Source: Deltaproteobacteria bacterium (GTDB taxonomy: Bacteria > Desulfobacterota > Desulfobacteria > Desulfobacterales > SURF-7). Taken from it: a stretch of 8,895 bases of DNA. The stretch lies in contig JAFDJC010000127.1 of the NCBI GenBank assembly GCA_019307665.1, forward strand, positions 1-8,895. Direction: 5' to 3'. The notes beneath the pieces are model-generated. The model did no database searches. It worked only from the letters and a program-made list of their open reading frames with translations, and was not told the DNA's origin. Each line of letters opens with the position of its first letter. Position 1 is the first letter of the stretch. The position numbers were made by a program, and so were the translations under genes. Positions 1-6,275 of this stretch are shown here, piece by piece.

Positions 1-2
1 AA

Positions 3-3000
3 TCCATACCCGGCACGATTTCATGGGCCGGCCATAAATTTTCCCTGCTTGAAGGAAAAGCTACATTTAAAGATATCCTGCTGAAAGGGCCGAAAGACAA
101 TCGCCTGATCAAACTGGATACTCTACAGTTTCAAATTTACTGGACCAACTTAACAGCAGGCCGCCTGACCTTTAAAAATATTCTTCTTGAAAAGCCGACC
201 GTCCTGCTGTCAATACATGAAGACGGAAGTATCAATCTGGTTCAGGCGCTTTACCAGCCAGAAACCAAGCCGGAGACATCTTCTCAAGACAACGGCATTC
301 CATTTAATATTGCAGCATACAATAAGGATCAAATACTTCTTCCAAATATTGATCTGGAACTCCGGAACGGTGACCTGTTAAGGCAAATAGCGCAGGTTAC
401 CATAGAATCTTCTGCCGGAAGCATTTCAATCAATGAAATACTTGAAACTTCAGATGTTAATATAAAGGCCCGTGCTGATGTCAACAAGGATAGAATACTT
501 GTTGAGCAGTTTGAAATTAAAGCGGAAAACAATATTCTCTCTGCAAAAGGAAGTTGTGATCTGAAATCCGGAAAACTTGATGGCGAATTTTCGCTTATTA
601 CAGGCCGTTCTTCAGGAAATGTAAATATAAAAGCAATCGACGATATAAGCGGAAATTTTATCATTGATGCACTTGTTTCAGGAATGGTAAACGATCCTGT
701 ATTCAAAGCCAGTGTGAAAGGAGCCAATCTTTCTTATCAAAAAGTGCACCTTGGTGACATTGCTGCAAACTTCCTGTTTTCCAAAGGAAAAGTTTCCATT
801 AAGCAATTTAACATGCGCAACAACCAGTCAGACTTGGATCTCTCAGGTTCGATTCAGGTTGTTGACCAAAAAACAAATAATTTTCTCTCAAACCCCTCTT
901 ATGACATTTCTATTTATGACAGTAAAATATTCCTTGAGGATTTCATTCAGGAAATGAAAGGAGAATTATCCTTTAGCGGATCGCTTACCGGAGACACTGC
1001 CCGTCTTTTTGGGAATGTGAGTCTGAAAGGAAACAAGATCGATACAGGCCTGCAAAAGATAAGCAAAGTGACCCTGGAAATGCACATTGATGACAACAAG
1101 CTTTTTATTGACCAAAACCGATTAGAAATCACGCCAGGTGAAAAAATCAATGCAAACGGATGGATTTCCCTTGATGGAAAATATAACTTTCAAGCTGTTT
1201 CTAAAGGGATATCTCTTTCCAGTATTGACAAAATCTCGGACCAAAAATGGGATGAGGCAAAAATGGTTTTTGCTTTTACCGGTACCGGTGACATTAAAAA
1301 TCCGAAACTGACCGGTAAAATCGGAATCCACGGTCTGCAGGTTAAGGATAAAATAATCGATCCGATTTCTCTAAACCTTGATGTTGCTGATATGACAGCC
1401 CGAATATCAGGAAAAGAACCAATAAACTTAAATATGGAAATTCAGCTGGAAACACTAGACATCAATGGCTCTGCTGATTTTGGCCGGATTGACCTTCATC
1501 CTGTTTTTAAACTTGCCGGATACGAAGAAATCTTTGGCCTTCTTGACGGCAGAATAGAGCTGTCTGGAAATATCGGAGCAATTGAAAAAATTCAGGCCAA
1601 GATACAAATTGACGAGCTGGAAACATTCTGGGAGCAGAATGAACTTTTACGGGCAAACAACCAAACGTTTGCCCTCAAAAACGGAAATATTTCTCTTTCG
1701 GATATCGGGCTGACTTTGCTTAAGGAGGGTTACCTGAATCTCAAAGGCCAGGCAGATTTAAACGGGATACTTGATTTTAAAACAGAAGCAAGAATTCCGC
1801 TTAAGATCTTAGAACCCTTTTGTGACGATGTTTATGATGTTGAAGGTCATATCACCTGCAATGCTACTGTTAGCGGCACTGGGGAACGACCGACCATTAA
1901 AGCAGACATTCTGCTTGAAAAAATCGGCCTGGGCACGCCTTTCTTGTCAGAAAAGCTGCATGATCTAAATGGCCGCATTCATTTTACACCTAATATTGCA
2001 ATCGTGGAAAATATTTACGGCAAATTCAATACAGGAAGATTTAATCTTGAAGGGACTGTTGACCTTAAAGATTATAAGCCGCTGCATTCCCGGATCAAGC
2101 TTACCGCCCATGCCGTTCCTGTTCATATACCTGATACCATGGACATAGTCCTTAGTACTGAACTTGCACTTATGGGCAATGAAGACAAGTCCGAGGTTAC
2201 CGGAAAGATAATGATTCTTGAAGGTGTTTATTTCCGTGATGTTGATTTGAATCTGCTCAGCCTTGTTCCCCGGCGGTCGCGTTCCGAAAAACCTGTAGCA
2301 GTAACAGATCAGGAGTTTTTAAAAAATATGTCCTTTGATATTGCAGTCGGATATCGCAACCCCTTTGTTGTCGAAAACAATTTTTCTTTTCTGGAACTGA
2401 AACCCAACCTCCATATCAAAGGAGAACCGGATCGTATACTTCTTAGCGGCCGGGCCAGAGTGGAACCCGGGGGAATTATACAATACCAAGAAAAGAAATT
2501 TGAAGTGACAAGAGGAATCATCGATTTCCTGAATCCTTACAAGATTGAACCTACTATAGATCTGGAAGGGAAAACAAAGGTTCGCGAGTGGACTATTTTT
2601 CTTACCGTATCGGGCACCTCTGACGATCTTGAATTCACTTTAAGATCAGATCCACCTGAACAAAACAATGATATTCTCTATCTGCTTGCTTTTGGAAAAA
2701 CCGTCCGGGAATCCCAAAATGGAGAAGGATCAAAATCAACTTCCCCTGCACAAATGCTTGCCTCAATTATGGCTGAAAAACTTCAAAAAAACTTAAAGGA
2801 CACCACGGGGTTGGATACCTTTGAGCTAGAGTATACAACAGACAGCAATGGTGAAACCAACTCAGACAAGGTTAAAGTTACGCTTGGAAAAGAAATTTCC
2901 AGGCGACTGTCAGTGAAATACGGGGTCGAAACAAAGGACGGCAAAATCGTTCAACGCACTATCACAGAATATAAATTTTTAGAAAACCTTTTGCTTGATG

Positions 3001-3062
3001 CATACAATGACACAGAAGGTGATTACGGAGGAGGGCTGAAGTACAGGCTTGAGTTCCGCTAA
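3..3062 (+). CDS. tamB: TamB-like translocation/assembly module protein (AsmA family), 5' end missing
   Basis: The reading frame is open from the first complete codon to a TAA at 3060-3062, giving 1019 visible residues. The true start lies off the left edge, and an ATG at 684 is only an internal Met. The N-terminal transmembrane anchor typical of the family is absent, so I infer that about 40-60 residues are missing. Residues around 60-83 carry an AsmA-type segment (EKPTVLL..., DGSINL). The middle is a long run of short amphipathic beta-strands, as expected of the taco-shaped hydrophobic groove. The C-terminal TamB (DUF490) domain is clear: GEPDRILLSGRARVEPGG near residues 805-823, a DILYLLAFG motif at 890-898, and a final strand ending LKYRLEFR. 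Family knowledge: TamB is anchored in the inner membrane, crosses the periplasm, pairs with TamA, and is implicated in phospholipid transport and outer-membrane protein insertion. The next gene encodes an Omp85 protein, which supports the call. Confidence 0.9.
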   Translation, partial: SIPGTISWAGHKFSLLEGKATFKDILLKGPKDNRLIKLDTLQFQIYWTNLTAGRLTFKNILLEKPTVLLSIHEDGSINLVQALYQPETKPETSSQDNGIPFNIAAYNKDQILLPNIDLELRNGDLLRQIAQVTIESSAGSISINEILETSDVNIKARADVNKDRILVEQFEIKAENNILSAKGSCDLKSGKLDGEFSLITGRSSGNVNIKAIDDISGNFIIDALVSGMVNDPVFKASVKGANLSYQKVHLGDIAANFLFSKGKVSIKQFNMRNNQSDLDLSGSIQVVDQKTNNFLSNPSYDISIYDSKIFLEDFIQEMKGELSFSGSLTGDTARLFGNVSLKGNKIDTGLQKISKVTLEMHIDDNKLFIDQNRLEITPGEKINANGWISLDGKYNFQAVSKGISLSSIDKISDQKWDEAKMVFAFTGTGDIKNPKLTGKIGIHGLQVKDKIIDPISLNLDVADMTARISGKEPINLNMEIQLETLDINGSADFGRIDLHPVFKLAGYEEIFGLLDGRIELSGNIGAIEKIQAKIQIDELETFWEQNELLRANNQTFALKNGNISLSDIGLTLLKEGYLNLKGQADLNGILDFKTEARIPLKILEPFCDDVYDVEGHITCNATVSGTGERPTIKADILLEKIGLGTPFLSEKLHDLNGRIHFTPNIAIVENIYGKFNTGRFNLEGTVDLKDYKPLHSRIKLTAHAVPVHIPDTMDIVLSTELALMGNEDKSEVTGKIMILEGVYFRDVDLNLLSLVPRRSRSEKPVAVTDQEFLKNMSFDIAVGYRNPFVVENNFSFLELKPNLHIKGEPDRILLSGRARVEPGGIIQYQEKKFEVTRGIIDFLNPYKIEPTIDLEGKTKVREWTIFLTVSGTSDDLEFTLRSDPPEQNNDILYLLAFGKTVRESQNGEGSKSTSPAQMLASIMAEKLQKNLKDTTGLDTFELEYTTDSNGETNSDKVKVTLGKEISRRLSVKYGVETKDGKIVQRTITEYKFLENLLLDAYNDTEGDYGGGLKYRLEFR
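3027..3035 (+). promoter_or_regulatory. Shine-Dalgarno-like GGAGGAGGG inside the 3' end of tamB
   Basis: This purine run near the end of tamB is the best ribosome-binding match ahead of the Omp85 gene. It lies 13 nt from TTG 3049 and 31 nt from ATG 3067, neither at the ideal distance. No good site sits directly before ATG 3067. It therefore leans toward TTG initiation, or toward translational coupling with the terminating tamB ribosome. It also encodes a Gly-Gly-Gly stretch of TamB, so it could be coincidental. Confidence 0.4.
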
Positions 3063-3066
3063 AAAT

Positions 3067-5895
3067 ATGAAACCAAAAGGATTGCAAAACTTGGTATCGG
3101 CATGCATAACAATTCTGTTATTTCTTGTAACCGTTAATACAGGTTCAGCACAAAACGATACAAATCTTGAACACAATATGGAAAACCCTCTAATTTCAAA
3201 AGTCGATATTGAAATCACTGCTATTCAGGATAATAAAGATAAATGGGTAGCGATTGCAAAAGACCTGGTTCAATTTCAATCCGGAGAAATATTTTCATCA
3301 AAAAAACTTAACCTTGCCAAAGCCTCACTCAAATCTTCGGGTTTTTTTAAAAACATAGAAGTAAAGACTCATACACAAGACAACGGTATGGTTGCCGTTA
3401 CTATCTTTTTAGCACCATTTCCATTGATACAGGATATCATTATTGAAGGTTCTTTTCCTGTTTTTGAGCGTGAAGTCCTTAATGCAATGACCCTATATAC
3501 GGGCGAACCGTTCAATAAGGAGATGCTTCCGGCACAAGAAGAGGCGATCGTTCACCTTTTGGAAAATAATGGATACATTCACCCCCACGTGAAAATTTTT
3601 GAAGAAAAGGAAAGTAACGACAAGTTAGTTGTTAATGTAGATATCGACAAGGATGTTTTTTATTACACCAGGCAAGTAAATATCACAGGGAATCAAGCTT
3701 TTTCCGATATCCGGCTGAAAGTCAGAACCGACACATGGCAATCATCGCTTTTGCCGGCTTCCATGAGCCGCTTTATCCAAAAGGAATTTGATGAAGACGT
3801 AAAAAACCTGACCGCATTTTACAGAAATAATGACTTTCCGGATGTTAACATCACACCGGAAATAGAAAAAAATGCCGAAACAGGAGAAGTCGTTATTAAC
3901 TTCCTGATTGATGAAGGTGACTGCTATGAAATAACCTTCCATGGCAATGAGGAGTTCTGGGACTGGACACTTAAAGATGAATTAACCCCTTTCAAAAAAG
4001 GCAATAGGCGTAATATTGGCCTTCGAAAAAGTATCCGTAACATAAAGGAACGATATCAAAAAGCAGGTTATACGGAGTGCAGTGTTAAGACAAAGCTGAT
4101 TCCAGGGAAACCAATCAATAAAAATATTCGCCATATCCGCTTTTTCATTGAGGAGGGACCGCGATCAATAGTAAAAAACTTGAAAATCGAGGGAAATTTA
4201 AACATCCCTGAAGACAAAATCAGAGACCAGATACTTACACGCCCGCCTGAGCTCTTTTCAGACGGCGAATTTGTCAGCCAAATACTGGAAAACGATATCC
4301 AGGCCATTAAAGCCCTTTATCTTAAAGAAGGGTATATGGCTGTAAACATTGACAGAAAAATCGCATGGCAGCAAGATGACAAGCTTAAAGTAAACTTTGT
4401 GGATATCACCTTATTGGTAGAAGAAGGAAAAAAAGTAACAGTTACTTCTATTGATTTCAAGGGAATGAATGCAATGACGGAGGAAGAAGCTTTACAATCA
4501 ATTATCTTGAAGCCCGGCAGACCTTTCAGAGAGTATCTCCTTAAAGATGATAGTAATCGTCTGGCAGCCGCAGTTTCGGAAAAAGGATATCCCCACGTTG
4601 TAGTAAAGGAGATAGCTGAGGTCAGTCATGACAAAACCAAAGCAAAAATCGTCTACTCTGTTACTGAGGGTCCTTTTGTCAAAATGGGGAATATACATGC
4701 GGTGGGAAATTTCAGAACCAGTGATAGCATTATTTTGGAAGAGATGGAGCTAGAAAAAGATATGCCGTTTTCCATGATCAAGATGCTGGAATCCCAGCGT
4801 AATATAAAGAATATCAATGCATTTGAAACCGCCAGGACCCTACCCATAGGGCTCAAAGAAAAAGCAGACAGGGTTCACCTTATGGTGGAAGTCGAAGAAA
4901 AAAAACCGTATTCTGTTCAGGTGGGCCTGGGATATGACACATCGCGGCACCTGTATTTTAATACACGGGCTGGTGACCAGAATCTTTTGGGGTTAAACAA
5001 AGAGGCCTGGATAAGCCTGGAAGTCAGTGAAATCGGACAAAAGGGTGAAACAGGTATCTTCGAACCCAGGTTCCTTGGTACGCATATCATGTCAAGTTTC
5101 ACCATTTTTGGAGAAAAACGGGAGGAGTTTAATCAAGACTTTGGAACCATAAGCCAGGGTACGGTGCTGTCGTTTTCGAAAAAACTGCCATATGATTTAA
5201 CTGCAGGGCTTGCTTTCTCACTTGAACGCAAGGAGCAGTTTTTGCGTGATGAACGGCTCCTGTTGCCTGAAGAGGAGGAGGAATATGAGCCGCGCACCAT
5301 ACTGGTGACAACTCCTTCAATTGCTTACGATGCAGTGGATTCCTTTTTTCGACCTCAAAAAGGCATTCATTCATCCCTTCAGGCAGATATTTCCAGCGGA
5401 TTGGAAAATTCTCTGGATGATTTTATCAAGTATCAGTATGAAATTAAACTATATTATACCTTTTTTCAACGCCTGACATTTGCTTTACGTGGACATGCGG
5501 GCCACATCATTCCTTTTAACAAAGAAAGTAATATTCCAAATGACCAGCTGTTCTACCTGGGCGGTCTTACCGATGTAAGAGGATATAATGAAAACATGCT
5601 CCGGTTTGATGGGGAAGGTAAAGCCCTGGGCGGCCGCACCTCGCTTTCAGGCTCAATAGAGGCCCGTTTTGATGCAGGCTTTAACATTGAAATAGCACCT
5701 TTCTTTGATACCGGCAGTATCCGTAATACAATCACTAATGAAGGGAGTGATGAATTCCGTTCTTCCGTCGGCATAGGCCTGAGGTATCTTTTTCCTTATT
5801 TACCCGTAGGTGTTCAGTACGGTCATAAGCTTAACAGGAAAAAACATTTGGAAGATGCCGGAAGGTTTTACGTTACCATTGGATACATTTTTTGA
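3067..5895 (+). CDS. BamA/TamA-family (Omp85) outer-membrane protein with about seven POTRA domains; likely TamA-like partner of TamB
   Basis: From ATG 3067 this is 942 residues. A Sec signal peptide (basic KPK start, hydrophobic ITILLFLVTV, likely cleavage near GSA/QND) is followed by about seven POTRA-like units: roughly 43-118, 120-198, 199-285, 286-365, 366-455, 456-536 and 537-614. Each has the beta-alpha-alpha-beta-beta pattern with a G(Y/F) turn (NNGYIHPHV, KAGYTECSV, KEGYMAVNI, EKGYPHVVV) and most end in (D/E)EG. The barrel spans about 615-942, with EPRFLGT, the turn DSFFRPQKG, the Omp85 lid-loop motif VRGY at 837-840, FFDTGSI, and a C-terminal aromatic strand ending TIGYIF. E. coli TamA has three POTRAs and BamA five, so this protein is longer than either. 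Context with tamB favours a TamA-like role; a divergent BamA cannot be excluded, so no symbol is given. An in-frame TTG at 3049 is an alternative start, adding six residues and overlapping tamB by 14 nt. Confidence 0.88.
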   Translation: MKPKGLQNLVSACITILLFLVTVNTGSAQNDTNLEHNMENPLISKVDIEITAIQDNKDKWVAIAKDLVQFQSGEIFSSKKLNLAKASLKSSGFFKNIEVKTHTQDNGMVAVTIFLAPFPLIQDIIIEGSFPVFEREVLNAMTLYTGEPFNKEMLPAQEEAIVHLLENNGYIHPHVKIFEEKESNDKLVVNVDIDKDVFYYTRQVNITGNQAFSDIRLKVRTDTWQSSLLPASMSRFIQKEFDEDVKNLTAFYRNNDFPDVNITPEIEKNAETGEVVINFLIDEGDCYEITFHGNEEFWDWTLKDELTPFKKGNRRNIGLRKSIRNIKERYQKAGYTECSVKTKLIPGKPINKNIRHIRFFIEEGPRSIVKNLKIEGNLNIPEDKIRDQILTRPPELFSDGEFVSQILENDIQAIKALYLKEGYMAVNIDRKIAWQQDDKLKVNFVDITLLVEEGKKVTVTSIDFKGMNAMTEEEALQSIILKPGRPFREYLLKDDSNRLAAAVSEKGYPHVVVKEIAEVSHDKTKAKIVYSVTEGPFVKMGNIHAVGNFRTSDSIILEEMELEKDMPFSMIKMLESQRNIKNINAFETARTLPIGLKEKADRVHLMVEVEEKKPYSVQVGLGYDTSRHLYFNTRAGDQNLLGLNKEAWISLEVSEIGQKGETGIFEPRFLGTHIMSSFTIFGEKREEFNQDFGTISQGTVLSFSKKLPYDLTAGLAFSLERKEQFLRDERLLLPEEEEEYEPRTILVTTPSIAYDAVDSFFRPQKGIHSSLQADISSGLENSLDDFIKYQYEIKLYYTFFQRLTFALRGHAGHIIPFNKESNIPNDQLFYLGGLTDVRGYNENMLRFDGEGKALGGRTSLSGSIEARFDAGFNIEIAPFFDTGSIRNTITNEGSDEFRSSVGIGLRYLFPYLPVGVQYGHKLNRKKHLEDAGRFYVTIGYIF

Positions 5896-5910
5896 GGATA
5901 CATTTTTTAA
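5881..5910 (+). repeat. 15-bp tandem duplication covering the last five codons of the Omp85 gene
   Basis: The units GGATACATTTTTTGA (5881-5895) and GGATACATTTTTTAA (5896-5910) abut directly and differ at one base of 15. Each unit reads Gly-Tyr-Ile-Phe-stop in the Omp85 frame, the first ending in TGA and the second in TAA. The functional C-terminus and stop belong to the first copy; the second is untranslated. This looks like a local duplication, for example by replication slippage. Confidence 0.85.
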
Positions 5911-5932
5911 GCACAACGAATTGAAACTTTAG

Positions 5933-5962
5933 TTGGAAAACAATGGCAATACTTGATGTAAT
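5933..5962 (+). promoter_or_regulatory. Weak sigma70-like promoter candidate upstream of the small membrane protein gene
   Basis: TTGGAA (5933-5938) and TGTAAT (5957-5962) are separated by 18 nt. They match the -35 and -10 consensus at four and five of six positions respectively, but the -10 lacks the highly conserved A at its second position. Transcription would begin about 15-20 nt before the ATG at 5986. The 90-nt gap and lack of a visible terminator mean readthrough from tamB-Omp85 is equally possible. Confidence 0.2.
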
Positions 5963-5974
5963 GAACCCTGAAAC

Positions 5975-5981
5975 GAGGAGG
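5975..5981 (+). promoter_or_regulatory. Ribosome-binding site GAGGAGG for the small membrane protein gene
   Basis: A strong Shine-Dalgarno match ends 4 nt before the ATG at 5986. It fixes that start and supports this short reading frame as a real, well-translated gene. Confidence 0.75.
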
Positions 5982-5985
5982 AACA

Positions 5986-6228
5986 ATGACAATCGAAATA
6001 ATTCGTAATGCCCTGGCATGGTGTATCGTGATAAACTTGGGGTTGCTGCTATGGTGGTTTCTGTTTATCACACTGGCTCATGACTGGACGTATCGGTTCC
6101 ACGGTAAATGGTTTAAAATATCTGTTGAAACATTTGATGCCATCCACTATGCAGGCATGGCGCTTTTTAAAGTCGGAATATTTCTATTCAACCTGGTGCC
6201 CTATCTTGCTTTGCGTATTGTGGGTTGA
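5986..6228 (+). CDS. Small two-helix inner-membrane protein, DUF6868-like, function unknown
   Basis: This is an 80-residue protein with two predicted transmembrane helices, about residues 9-33 (rich in Leu, Trp and Phe, ending near AHDW) and 55-79 (from YAGMALFKVG to LALRIVG). Between them is a short basic and aromatic loop (YRFHGKWFKIS, then ETFDAIHY). There is no separate cleavable signal peptide, no metal-binding motif and no catalytic signature. I recognise the pattern as the conserved small membrane family I know as DUF6868; that name is from memory and unchecked. A strong GAGGAGG site supports the ATG. It lies 90 nt after the Omp85 gene and 47 nt before the phospholipase D gene on the same strand, so co-transcription with the latter is likely. 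Its role is unknown; a membrane-lipid link is suggested only by its neighbours. Confidence 0.82.
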   Translation: MTIEIIRNALAWCIVINLGLLLWWFLFITLAHDWTYRFHGKWFKISVETFDAIHYAGMALFKVGIFLFNLVPYLALRIVG

Positions 6229-6263
6229 AGGGACTGAAATTCCAATTCACTATATGTGCGTAA

Positions 6264-6268
6264 GGGAG
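6264..6268 (+). promoter_or_regulatory. Ribosome-binding site GGGAG that selects the TTG start of the phospholipase D gene
   Basis: GGGAG (within AAGGGAGAA) lies 7 nt before TTG 6276, an ideal spacing. The next possible starts, GTG 6291 and ATG 6306, are too far away to use it, so this site decides in favour of the TTG. Confidence 0.65.
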
Positions 6269-6275
6269 AATTCTT

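Noticed and set aside
684..3062. Treating ATG 684 as the start of the tamB gene
   Set aside because: The same frame is open all the way to the left edge and the upstream translation has AsmA-type features, so the Met is internal.
5285..5308. Internal GAGGAGGAGG followed by an ATG inside the Omp85 gene, resembling a strong start site
   Set aside because: The ATG is out of frame and reaches a TGA after seven codons, so it is a by-product of the Glu codon run.
5944..5958. Sigma54-like TGGCA...TTG element
   Set aside because: The spacing between the GG and the expected GC dinucleotide is wrong by about two bases, and the GC itself is absent.
5943..6008. A 21-codon upstream frame (MAILDVMNPE...) overlapping the start of the small membrane protein gene, as a possible leader peptide
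   Set aside because: Its ribosome-binding site is poor, it shows no regulatory codon run, and there is no attenuator-like hairpin.
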